Of a DNA stretch of 64,000 nt, positions 9,028 through 17,500 are shown in pieces. A program made the translations under genes and the position numbers. Each line of letters opens with the position of its first letter. Positions within the stretch are counted from its first letter, which is position 1. Below the pieces are notes generated by a model. That model ran no database searches. It was not told the DNA's origin and saw nothing but the letters and a program-made list of their open reading frames with translations. Source of the stretch: Flavobacterium caeni (GTDB taxonomy: Bacteria; Bacteroidota; Bacteroidia; Flavobacteriales; Flavobacteriaceae). Location of the stretch: NCBI RefSeq assembly GCF_900101895.1, contig NZ_FMVF01000004.1, positions 62,001 to 126,000 of the forward strand, read 5' to 3'.

Positions 9028-9996
9028 ATGAAAAATCCCCAAATATTCCTCTTTATTTTCCTCGGATTTTTCATCCCAACCGCCCAATCCCAACGCCACA
9101 TGATCACACCCGAATTTTTACAGAAAGGCGATACCGTCGCCATCATCGCCACCGCCCGAAAGATAGACGCGACGACGTTGCAACCCGCCATCAAACTGCT
9201 CGAAAGCTGGGGCCTGAACGTCGTGCTCGGCAAAACCATCGGCAAGGAAGACCACCAACTCGCGGGCCCCGATTGGCAACGCGCCACCGACCTGCAGGAA
9301 ATGATGGACAATCCCAAGATCAAAGCGATTTGGGCGGCCAAAGGCGGCTATGGTACCGTGCGCATCGTCGACCGCATCGACTTTACCGCGTTCAAGAAAA
9401 AACCCAAATGGATCTGCGGGTTCAGCGACGTGACAGTTTTGCACAGCCACCTCAACAACATGGGCATCGAAACGTTGCACAGCTTGATGGCCGTGAGCGC
9501 CAAGACCGCGTCGCCAGAAGCGATCGAGTCGTTCCGCAAGGCGTTGTTCGGCGAGAAGCTCGAGTACAAAATGCCCGCACATGCCTACAACAAAACGGGC
9601 AAGGCCAAGGGCGAACTCGTGGGTGGGAATTTGTCGGTGCTGTACAGCGTGATGGGTTCGAAATCGGAGATCGATTACAAGGGCAAGATTTTGTTCCTCG
9701 AAGACCTTGACGAATACCTGTACCACATAGACCGTATGCTCATGAACCTCAAACGCAACGGCTATTTCGACGGGCTCAAGGCGGTGGTCATCGGCGGGAT
9801 GACGCAAATGAACGACAACGAAATCCCATGGGGCAAAGACGCATTGCAAATCGTGCAGGATGTTTTGAAAGACTACAAGTTTCCGATCATCTACAATTTC
9901 CCGGCGGGACACATCAAGGACAACCGCGCGATGATTTTGGGTAAGACCGTTTCGATCGAGGTTGGTGCGACGGGGTCGACGGTTAAGTTTGAATAG
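9028..9996 (+). CDS. LD-carboxypeptidase, peptidase family S66 (LdcA/MccF type)
   Basis: A 322-residue serine peptidase that removes the terminal D-alanine from L,D-linked murein tetrapeptides during peptidoglycan recycling. An N-terminal signal-like segment (about residues 5-21, ending AQSQ) suggests export, unlike cytoplasmic E. coli LdcA. Visible family motifs are AAKGGYGTVRI, then GFSDVT with nucleophile candidate S133, the LFLED segment with the probable catalytic glutamate, and FPAGHIKDN with the catalytic histidine. A distant alternative is a MccF-like self-immunity hydrolase, but no microcin genes are nearby. yraN follows 29 bases downstream. Confidence 0.88.
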   Translation: MKNPQIFLFIFLGFFIPTAQSQRHMITPEFLQKGDTVAIIATARKIDATTLQPAIKLLESWGLNVVLGKTIGKEDHQLAGPDWQRATDLQEMMDNPKIKAIWAAKGGYGTVRIVDRIDFTAFKKKPKWICGFSDVTVLHSHLNNMGIETLHSLMAVSAKTASPEAIESFRKALFGEKLEYKMPAHAYNKTGKAKGELVGGNLSVLYSVMGSKSEIDYKGKILFLEDLDEYLYHIDRMLMNLKRNGYFDGLKAVVIGGMTQMNDNEIPWGKDALQIVQDVLKDYKFPIIYNFPAGHIKDNRAMILGKTVSIEVGATGSTVKFE

Positions 9997-10025
9997 AAAT
10001 TCCAAATCCGAAATCCCAAATTCCA

Positions 10026-10385
10026 ATGGCCCAGCACAACGAACTCGGAAAATGGGGCGAACAGTACGCCGTCGGTTTCTTGACCGAAAACGGTTATCAA
10101 ATCCTTGAAACCAATTGGGTGTTCCAAAAGGCCGAGATCGACATCATCGCGCAAAAAGGGAATGTGCTTGCGGTGGTAGAGGTCAAGACACGCAGTTCCA
10201 TCGACTTTGGATTGCCGCAGGATTTTGTCAAACCCAAGAAAATCCAGTTGCTCGTCAAAGCCGTCAACGAGTACGTGATGGCGCACGATCTGGACGTCGA
10301 GGTGCGTTTCGACATCATCGCCATTGCTAAAAACGATACCCAGGTTACCTTCGAACATTTGACCGACGCCTTCTTTCATTTCTAG
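10026..10385 (+). CDS. yraN: YraN family protein (UPF0102, predicted nuclease fold)
   Basis: A 119-residue cytoplasmic protein of the YraN/UPF0102 family, related to Holliday-junction-resolvase and restriction-endonuclease-like folds. The N-terminal GxxGE (ELGKWGEQYA) and the EID...VEVKTR residues form the expected nuclease-like core. Length equals the family norm. The cellular role is not established. It sits 29 bases after the LD-carboxypeptidase and may share its transcript. Confidence 0.92.
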   Translation: MAQHNELGKWGEQYAVGFLTENGYQILETNWVFQKAEIDIIAQKGNVLAVVEVKTRSSIDFGLPQDFVKPKKIQLLVKAVNEYVMAHDLDVEVRFDIIAIAKNDTQVTFEHLTDAFFHF

Positions 10386-10430
10386 GGCAAAAATGTTGCG
10401 GCGCGCCGTCGATGCGCTCGAAATAATGTT

Positions 10431-10438
10431 TACATTTG
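10431..10438 (+). promoter_or_regulatory. Candidate -7 promoter element for the secreted metalloprotease
   Basis: TACATTTG fits TAnnTTTG and lies 23 bases before the ATG at 10462, in the gap after yraN. No clear -33 TTTG is seen at the usual distance. Confidence 0.45.
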
Positions 10439-10461
10439 AAACCGTCAAATCCTAATCGACT

Positions 10462-12651
10462 ATGAAAAAATTACTTACGCTGATGATGCTGTTGGCTTGT
10501 GCGGGCGTATTTGCGCAAAAAAGCGTCGCCTTGAAAGTCAACCAATTGCTCTCGGAACAGGCCGATTTCAAACCGGTTTCGGTGTTTACGCCTGTAACCG
10601 GGATCGACAATGCGAAAACGCGTTCGGTGGTAGAAACCGCTACCTACGCCCAACTTCAAACCGCACCGCTTTCGCAGCTGATGGCCGCCAAACACGCCTA
10701 CATCGAACTCCAGGTGCCTTATATGGGTCAAACGATTCCAGTGCAACTGTACCAGGTTGATATTTTTGCCGAGGGATTCCACGTAGATACCGACAAGGCC
10801 GCGAACATCGCCTTTACGCCAGGTTTGTACTACCGAGGGATTGTCAAGAACGACCCCAACTCGGTCGTATCGTTTAGTTTTTTCAAGGATGCGATGATGG
10901 GTATCGTCTCGAACAAAACGCTCGGTAATCTGGTGGTCGGGAAGTTGCAACGCGAGGGCAATGTGTCGGATTACATTGTCTATTCAGACCGCGACATGAA
11001 GGTTGCCAATGGTTTTGCTTGCCGTACCAAAGACGTCGTCAAGGAAGGCTTCTCGATCGAAAACCGCAGCCCCGAAGGCGTAGCGCCGCGTTGCGTGACC
11101 ATGTATTTCGAGATCGACTACAACATTTACCAGCAAAACGGCAGCAGCACCGACAATACCATGGAATGGCTCACGGGCGCGTTCAACGAAATGCAGACGC
11201 TGTATGCCAACGACGGCATCGCCGTGGCGCTCAAGTCCAGTTTCATTTGGACCGAAGACGACCCGTATGACGGCAACCCCGACGGAGAGGATTCTTCATC
11301 GGACTATCTGTACCAGTTCAACGAAGTGCGTCCGGCCTTTGACGGCGACGTCGGGCAATTGCTCGGTATCGATCCGGGCGGACTGGGCGGCGTGGCCGTG
11401 ACCGTAGACGGGCTTTGTTCGCAAAACAACTTTTGTTATTCGGACGTCAACATAGGTTATGAAGAAGTTCCCGTGTTTTCGTGGACGGTCATGGTGATCA
11501 CGCATGAGTTTGGGCATTTGCTCGGTGGCCCGCACACCCATTCCTGTGTTTGGAACGGCAACAATACCGCCATCGACAACTGCGGGCCTGAAGCGCTCGG
11601 CGAGGACTGGGAAGGCGCCGAATGTATGACCACGCCGCCTACAATTCCCGAAGATGGCGGGACCATCATGAGCTATTGCCACCTGCAAAGCGTGGGCATC
11701 AATTTTGAATTTGGTTTTGGAGAGCAGCCCGCGCAGGCCATCCGCAACGCGATCAACAGCTCGGCCTGTTTGAGTACCGACTGTATCAGCACCTGTATCA
11801 ATGCCGTGGCCGATGTACAGGTCAACACCGTAGGCCTGGTTTCGACGATCACCTGGACCGAATTGGGTACGGCAACCTCATGGCAGGTAGCGGTAACCAA
11901 TTACAATGCAGGCAATCCGAATTGGGTTACGGTGACCGAACCGAGCTACACCACCGATGTGTTGCAGGCCAACAGGTTCTACCGTTTCTGGGTACGCCCG
12001 GTTTGCGACAACGGACTCACGCCGCCCAACGACCGCCACGTCTTTGTCACAGGCGCGAACTGGTGCGACGGTATCACGATTGCCGATTCGGGCGGGGCGA
12101 ACAACGAATACGACGACAACGAATCGTATGTGCGCGTGATGATCCCGAATTTGCCGAACAAGAAAATCGAGCTCACGTTTACGGCTTTCGACCTCGAGGC
12201 CGAATACGATTACCTTTGGGTGTACGACGGGAATTCGACGTCGGCGCCAGACCTCACCAACGGCGGACTCGACGGCACCGACATTCCTGGCCCGTTCGAA
12301 TCGACGGCCGCCGACGGATCGCTGACGCTTCGGTTTTATTCCGATGGCGGTGTGACCGAAGAGGGCTTTGTCGCGCAGGTAGCGTGTTTGAATACATTGG
12401 CCGCGCAGGATTTTGCGTCGCTGATCGACTTTACCTATTATCCGAACCCAACCGATGGTTTGGTCGCGATTGCATCCAAAACACCTATCGATCAGATTAC
12501 GGTGTACAATGTGGCGGGCCAATTGCTCTACAACGAGACGCCGCATCAACTGAACGCCAAGGTCGACATCGGCAGTTTTGCAACCGGAACGTATTTCTTC
12601 AAGCTAAAATTCGGCGACAAGGAAGCGAACTTTAAGATCGTAAAGAACTAA
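10462..12651 (+). CDS. Secreted reprolysin-like zinc metalloprotease with CUB-like and T9SS sorting domains
   Basis: A 729-residue exported protein. Signal peptide at residues 1-19 (ends VFAQ), then a pro-region to about 200, then a metzincin domain whose zinc site HEFGHLLGGPH gives H348, E349, H352 and H358. After a fibronectin-like stretch (about 450-525) comes a CUB-like segment containing DYLWVYDGNS, and finally a type A type-IX-secretion C-terminal domain (YPNPTDG ... FKLKFGDKEANFKIVKN). This predicts export across the outer membrane and surface attachment or release. A strong terminator follows directly. Substrate unknown; the family degrades extracellular proteins. Confidence 0.9.
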   Translation: MKKLLTLMMLLACAGVFAQKSVALKVNQLLSEQADFKPVSVFTPVTGIDNAKTRSVVETATYAQLQTAPLSQLMAAKHAYIELQVPYMGQTIPVQLYQVDIFAEGFHVDTDKAANIAFTPGLYYRGIVKNDPNSVVSFSFFKDAMMGIVSNKTLGNLVVGKLQREGNVSDYIVYSDRDMKVANGFACRTKDVVKEGFSIENRSPEGVAPRCVTMYFEIDYNIYQQNGSSTDNTMEWLTGAFNEMQTLYANDGIAVALKSSFIWTEDDPYDGNPDGEDSSSDYLYQFNEVRPAFDGDVGQLLGIDPGGLGGVAVTVDGLCSQNNFCYSDVNIGYEEVPVFSWTVMVITHEFGHLLGGPHTHSCVWNGNNTAIDNCGPEALGEDWEGAECMTTPPTIPEDGGTIMSYCHLQSVGINFEFGFGEQPAQAIRNAINSSACLSTDCISTCINAVADVQVNTVGLVSTITWTELGTATSWQVAVTNYNAGNPNWVTVTEPSYTTDVLQANRFYRFWVRPVCDNGLTPPNDRHVFVTGANWCDGITIADSGGANNEYDDNESYVRVMIPNLPNKKIELTFTAFDLEAEYDYLWVYDGNSTSAPDLTNGGLDGTDIPGPFESTAADGSLTLRFYSDGGVTEEGFVAQVACLNTLAAQDFASLIDFTYYPNPTDGLVAIASKTPIDQITVYNVAGQLLYNETPHQLNAKVDIGSFATGTYFFKLKFGDKEANFKIVKN

Positions 12652-12659
12652 ACAAAAGA

Positions 12660-12682
12660 CCACTCGAAGGAGTGGTTTTTTT
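12660..12682 (+). terminator. Rho-independent terminator after the metalloprotease gene
   Basis: Perfect 6-bp stem CCACTC/GAGTGG with a 4-base loop and seven Ts, nine bases after the stop codon. Confidence 0.85.
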
Positions 12683-12723
12683 GTCTTTGGCGGGTTTTGA
12701 AGTGAAGCGGGCCAAAGCGAGTA

Positions 12724-12732
12724 GTTATGTGC
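12724..12732 (+). other. Recombination-box-like motif at the left edge of the AT-rich block
   Basis: GTTATGTGC here is the exact reverse complement of GCACATAAC at 13165-13173, so the two flank the 12751-13146 reading frame as an inverted pair. It resembles, without fully matching, the integron R' box GTTRRRY. The base composition turns AT-rich shortly to its right. Confidence 0.35.
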
Positions 12733-12750
12733 AAGTGCTAAAACATCATC

Positions 12751-13146
12751 ATGAGAATGAAATTTGTAGATTTATTTGAGCATGCAATTAAACTCGGTTT
12801 TAAAACTATTCCAGTTGAAGAGCAATATTATAAAATGACCTTCGAAACTAATGACTCATTGAATATAGAAATCTCATTCCCAAATGATACGATTGATGAA
12901 GATTTAGGTGACAATGTAAATATTGATTGGGATTACCGTATTAAAAATAAAGAAAATGTAGAAATCCATAGAGAGTGGTTTGACTATTATAGTGGAAATG
13001 CGAAAACAAAAATTGAAAATATGCAAAGTGATATTTTTATATACATAAACAATTTTGCAAATTCTAAATTCAAAATAATCCAGCGATCTGCACTTTCCCT
13101 TTTTGGGGTAAAATTTTTTAAATACAAAGAACTAATCTTCGAGTAA
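12751..13146 (+). CDS. Hypothetical protein in AT-rich cassette-like block
   Basis: A 131-residue protein with no recognised motif: acidic and aromatic-rich, with an N-terminal helix-like opening and several short amphipathic strands. No signal peptide or membrane segment. Codon usage is strongly AT-rich, with many AAA, ATA and TTT codons, unlike the GC-rich neighbours on both sides. Together with the flanking inverted boxes and the downstream attC-like element this suggests horizontal acquisition. The ATG at 12751 is taken; another ATG two codons later is equally possible. Single-gene cassettes of unknown function commonly look like this. Confidence 0.6.
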   Translation: MRMKFVDLFEHAIKLGFKTIPVEEQYYKMTFETNDSLNIEISFPNDTIDEDLGDNVNIDWDYRIKNKENVEIHREWFDYYSGNAKTKIENMQSDIFIYINNFANSKFKIIQRSALSLFGVKFFKYKELIFE

Positions 13147-13164
13147 ATCATTCTAATCGCTCCA

Positions 13165-13297
13165 GCACATAACAAGCTATTTACGCCAGAGCTGGTATGT
13201 AGCGGGCTTCGCGCTTTTTCTTCACAAAAAGCGATATCTTAGCAGGGCACAACCAGTCTGCGTTGATGCGCCAGTGCAAATGCGGCGAACGTTAGGC
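13165..13297 (+). repeat. attC-like folded recombination element
   Basis: A 133-bp imperfectly palindromic element between two AT-rich genes. It starts with GCACATAAC and ends with GTTAGGC, a full match to the integron R' consensus GTTRRRY. Internal arms at 13183-13196 and 13252-13263 pair over 12 bp with exactly two unpaired bases on one arm, as expected for extrahelical bases of attC. A perfect 8-bp inner hairpin (CGCTTTTT/AAAAAGCG, 13212-13233) caps the fold. The left box only partly complements the right one, so identity as an active attC is unproven. Confidence 0.5.
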
Positions 13298-13319
13298 AAT
13301 CTATAAAAAAAACCGAACA

Positions 13320-13814
13320 ATGATTCTTCTAATATTAGTGGTTGTTTTACTAATTTCCTCAATAGTATATGAACAAAGGAAACGCAATCGAATAGTAAAA
13401 GAAATTAACCAAGTAACGCTATTTGATGATTTAATGCATCTCGGATTTGTGCAATCTGATTCGGCCACCAAAAATAAGGACAGTGAAAAGTGGTTTTCAA
13501 AGAGAGACGAAAATGATGAATTTGAATACCACTGCAGTTTTTATCTCAACAGGGGCAAAATTAATTTTGAGACAATATTAGAGCTAAAAAGAAGGGTCGT
13601 CAACAACAACAATGGCCTAATACACGACTTTAAACTTTCAAGAAGGTACAAGGAAAAAGGTTTTCATTTGGCTGGAAATTCTTTTATAAAGTTTTATAAA
13701 ATAAAAAGAGTAACCGAATTGCCGACCGCCGCTGAAATTATGAATGATTTTAGCGAGATGGTTAAGACTCTAAAAAAAGAAAATATCCGCACATTAAATA
13801 AATTTGAAATATAA
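13320..13814 (+). CDS. Hypothetical membrane-anchored protein in AT-rich cassette-like block
   Basis: A 164-residue protein beginning with one transmembrane helix (residues 2-16, ILLILVVVLLISSIV) followed by a charged, mainly cytoplasmic-looking domain rich in Lys, Glu, Asp and Asn. No family recognised. Like its neighbour at 12751 it is AT-rich relative to the rest of the window. It starts 23 bases after the attC-like element and its stop is followed within eight bases by GCCCAAC, a match to the integron R'' box RYYYAAC. This fits a promoterless gene cassette; function unknown. Confidence 0.6.
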   Translation: MILLILVVVLLISSIVYEQRKRNRIVKEINQVTLFDDLMHLGFVQSDSATKNKDSEKWFSKRDENDEFEYHCSFYLNRGKINFETILELKRRVVNNNNGLIHDFKLSRRYKEKGFHLAGNSFIKFYKIKRVTELPTAAEIMNDFSEMVKTLKKENIRTLNKFEI

Positions 13815-13821
13815 ATACGTT

Positions 13822-13828
13822 GCCCAAC
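13822..13828 (+). other. R''-like box after the second AT-rich gene
   Basis: GCCCAAC matches RYYYAAC, the consensus of the left attC box, and lies eight bases after a stop codon. No complete attC follows because the GNAT gene begins at 13830, so this could be a truncated site or chance. Confidence 0.25.
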
Positions 13829-13829
13829 C

Positions 13830-14276
13830 ATGGTATTCAGAGAAGCAAAAATCCAAGACATCAAACAAATTCAAATCGTCCGGAATTCTGTCAAAGAAAA
13901 TACGTTGTCGAATCCGGATTTGGTGAGCGACAAAGATTGCGAAGAATTTTTATTCGAACGCGGAAAAGGCTGGGTTTGTGAAATCGAAAACCGAATAGTG
14001 GGTTTTGCGATTGCCGACCTGCGGGAAAATAACATCTGGGCGCTTTTTTTAGATCCCGAATTCGAAGGCCGGGGCATCGGCAGAAAACTTCAAAACATGA
14101 TGCTCGATTGGTATTTTTCAAACGGTAAAGAACAGGTGTGGTTGGGAACGTCGCCCAATACCAGGGCGGAGCAATTTTACGCCCAATCGGGTTGGGTAAG
14201 AAATGGCATGCACGGGAGCGATGAAATAAGGTTCGAAATGTCCAAAAGCATGTGGGAATCACTAAGGTCTTCTTAA
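13830..14276 (+). CDS. GNAT family N-acetyltransferase
   Basis: A 148-residue acetyl-CoA-dependent acyltransferase of the GNAT fold. The central strand ENRIVGFAIADL, then ALFLDPEFEGRGIGRKL with the pyrophosphate-binding motif (Q/R)xxGxG/A as GRGIG, and the final WVRNG segment are typical. Substrate unknown; small GNATs acetylate amines on antibiotics, proteins or metabolites. Base composition is intermediate between the AT-rich block and the GC-rich genome, so it may belong to the acquired segment. Confidence 0.85.
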   Translation: MVFREAKIQDIKQIQIVRNSVKENTLSNPDLVSDKDCEEFLFERGKGWVCEIENRIVGFAIADLRENNIWALFLDPEFEGRGIGRKLQNMMLDWYFSNGKEQVWLGTSPNTRAEQFYAQSGWVRNGMHGSDEIRFEMSKSMWESLRSS

Positions 14277-14359
14277 TGGAACGCGGGTATAAGCCACCAC
14301 CGCCTGTTACAAAAAATTAAAATATTGAAAAATTGTAACAGTTTTGTTGCAAGATTTTC

Positions 14360-14394
14360 TGTTGTAAAAAAAATGCAACAGATTTTTTACAACA
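14360..14394. repeat. Perfect 12-bp inverted repeat between GNAT gene and mfd
   Basis: Arms TGTTGTAAAAAA (14360-14371) and TTTTTTACAACA (14383-14394) are separated by 11 bases. A nested second dyad, TGTTGCA (14345-14351) with TGCAACA (14374-14380), overlaps it. Either a weak bidirectional terminator for the convergent genes or a protein-binding site. The rest of the 288-base gap (14277-14564) shows no gene. Confidence 0.45.
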
Positions 14395-14564
14395 AAAACG
14401 CGGCAAAGAACTTACCCCATCCCATAGATTGAACATTCATCCAGACAAAAACTACGGTGTGTAATCAAGCAAGTTGGTATCACGAAGAAAGATGGATGGC
14501 ACGGCACGCCGCTTACGTGGGCAGGCTTCGCACCGGTAAACGTTCGCGACCCTTGCCGTAAAAA

Positions 14565-17500
14565 TCAGGCGCCCAGCATCGCCATCAGTTCCAACGCCTT
14601 GCCGATCGACTTGACATTTTCGAACGTCAGCAACAAGCGCAACCCGTTGGGCGTTTGTTTTTCCTTCATCTTGCACAGCGTCGGGTGCTTTTGCACGAAT
14701 TGCAGCACCTGGTGAAAACGGCCCGATTGGTAGTAATCCGATTGCTGGTCCGACACAAAATACGCAATCATCTTGCCTTGTTTCATCACCAGTTTTTCGA
14801 TGCCGAACTGCAAAGCGATCCACTTGATCCGTATCGAATTGAGCAATGCCGACGCGGGTTTCGGCAGCAACCCAAACCGGTCGATGAGCTTGCTTTCGTA
14901 GGCCGACAATTCGTCGTCGTTCTTGACCAGGCTTAGTTCGTTGTAGAGCACGAGCCGCTCGGAGATGTTGTTGATGTAATCGTCGGGGAACAGCAGTTCG
15001 AAATCGGTGTCGAGTTGCAGGTCCTTGACATAGGATTTGGTTTCGATGTCGTTTTCGGCCTCATACAATTCCTTGAATTCGTTTTCCTTGAGTTCCTCGA
15101 TGGCCTCGTTCATGATTTTCTGGTAGGTCTCGAACCCGATCTCGTTGATGAAACCCGATTGTTCGCCGCCCAACAAATCGCCCGCACCGCGTATCTCCAA
15201 ATCCTTCATCGCGATGTTAAAGCCCGAGCCGAGTTCGCTGAACTGTTGCAACGCGTGGATGCGTTTGCGCGCGTCGTCGGTCATCATGTGGTACGGCGGC
15301 GCGATGAAATAACAGAACGCCTTTTTGTTGCTTCGGCCCACGCGACCACGCATTTGGTGCAGGTCCGAAAGCCCGAAATTGTTGGCATTGTTGATGAAAA
15401 TCGTGTTCGCGTTCGGCACGTCGAGCCCGCTTTCGATGATGGTGGTCGACACCAAAACGTCGAATTCGCCGTTCATGAAACCGAGCATGAGTTCCTCGAG
15501 TTTTTGCCCGTCCATTTGTCCGTGGCCTACGCCCACTTTGGCATCGGGCACCAACCGCTGGATCATGCCCGCGATTTCCTTGATGTTTTCGATACGGTTG
15601 TTGATGAAGAACACCTGGCCGTTGCGCTGGATTTCATACGATATCGCGTCGCGGATGAGTTCCTCGTTAAAGCCCACCACCTGCGTTTCGATCGGATAAC
15701 GGTTTGGCGGAGGGGTGGTGATGACCGACAAATCGCGCGCGGCCATGAGCGAGAACTGCAGCGTTCTTGGAATCGGCGTCGCGGTAAGTGTCAGCGTGTC
15801 GACATTGGCGGCGATCGTCTTGAGCTTGTCCTTGACGTTGACGCCAAATTTTTGCTCCTCGTCTACAATCAACAACCCCAAATCCTTGAATTTGACGTTT
15901 TTGTTGACCAACTGGTGCGTCCCGATGATGATGTCAAGCTGCCCCGATTCGAGTTGCTTGAGCGTCTCGGTTTTTTGCTTGGCCGTCCTGAAACGGTTGA
16001 GGTAGCCCACACTCACAGGCATTTCCTTGAGTCGTTCAGAAAAAGTCCGGAAATGTTGGTAGGCAAGGATGGTTGTCGGGACCAGGATCGCAACCTGTTT
16101 GCCATTGTCTACCGCCTTGAACGCGGCACGTATGGCCACTTCGGTTTTCCCGAAACCCACGTCGCCGCACACGAGTCGGTCCATCGGGCGGTCGCTTTCC
16201 ATGTCGGCTTTGACCTCGGCCGTGGCCTTGATCTGGTCGGGCGTGTCTTCGTAAATAAAGGAGCTTTCGAGTTCGTTTTGCAGGTAACTGTCGGGCGCGT
16301 ACTGGAAGCCTTTTTCCAATCGGCGCTTGGCGTACAGCTGGATCAAATTGAACGCAATGTGCTTGACGCGCGCCTTGGTCTTGGCCTTGAGTGTCTTCCA
16401 GGCATTCGATCCGAGTTTGTAGATCTTGGGCGGCGCGCCGTCCTTGCCGTTGTATTTCGAGATTTTGTGGAGCGAGTGGATCGAAACGTAGACGATGTCG
16501 TTGTCGGCATAGACCAATTTGATCGCTTCTTGCGTCTTGCCTTCGACCTGGATCTTTTGCAATCCGCCGAATTTGCCGATGCCGTGGTCGATGTGCGTCA
16601 CATAATCGCCCACCGACAAAGCGGTCAATTCCTTGAGCGTGATGGTTTGTTTTTTCGAATAGCCGTTCTTGATCGAGAACTTGTGGTAGCGCTCGAAAAT
16701 CTGGTGGTCGGTGTAGCAGACGATTTGGTTTTCGTCGTCGATGAATCCCTGGTAAAGTGGAAAAACGACCGTATGGTATTGTTTGCGGATGCTTTCGTGG
16801 TTGGCCTCGTCGAGCGATTCAAAGATGTCGTCGAAACGTTTGGCCTGCGCGTCGCTCGAGCAAAACAAGTAATTTTTATAACCGTTGAATTGGTTCTCGC
16901 TGAGGTTGTTCAGCAGCAAATCGAACTGTTTGTTGAACGACGGCTGCGGCTGTGTATGGAACGCAAAATGCTTATCGGTCTTGAAAGCGGGCTGGTGGAA
17001 CTCGACTACCGTAAAATCGATCGACTTTTTGGCGAACGCCTCACGCGAAAGGAACAATTGCGCAGGTTCGACATGGTTCACGGTAGATTGCAGATTGTCG
17101 AAAACCTCCTGCGATTTCTCGAACAATTTCTCGAGTTTCGAAAAAAGCAAGCCCGTATTCTGGACAAACAAAACCGTATTTTCTGAAATGTATTCAAGGA
17201 AACTCTCGCGGTTTTCCTGAAAGAATTTGTTCTCGACGTTCGGGATGATCGTGATTTTCTTTTGCTTTTCGATCGAAAGCTGCGTCTCGACGTCGAAACT
17301 GCGGATGCTGTCTACCTCGTTGCCAAAGAATTCGATGCGGTACGGATGGTCGTTCGAAAACGAAAACACATCGATGATGCCGCCACGTACCGAGAATTCG
17401 CCGGGTTCCGAGATAAAGTCGACGCGCTTGAACTCGTATTCGAACAGTACTTCGTTGATGAAATCGATCGACATTTGGTCGCCCACGGCAATCTTGAGCG

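Noticed and set aside
12724..14276. Complete mobile integron with integrase and attI
   Set aside because: No integrase gene or attI site is present next to the cassette-like block, and only one full attC-like element was found, so only a cassette-like remnant is claimed.
15015..17186. Long plus-strand frame of about 720 codons
   Set aside because: It lies fully antisense to mfd, whose helicase motifs are intact. High GC and codon bias create such shadow frames.
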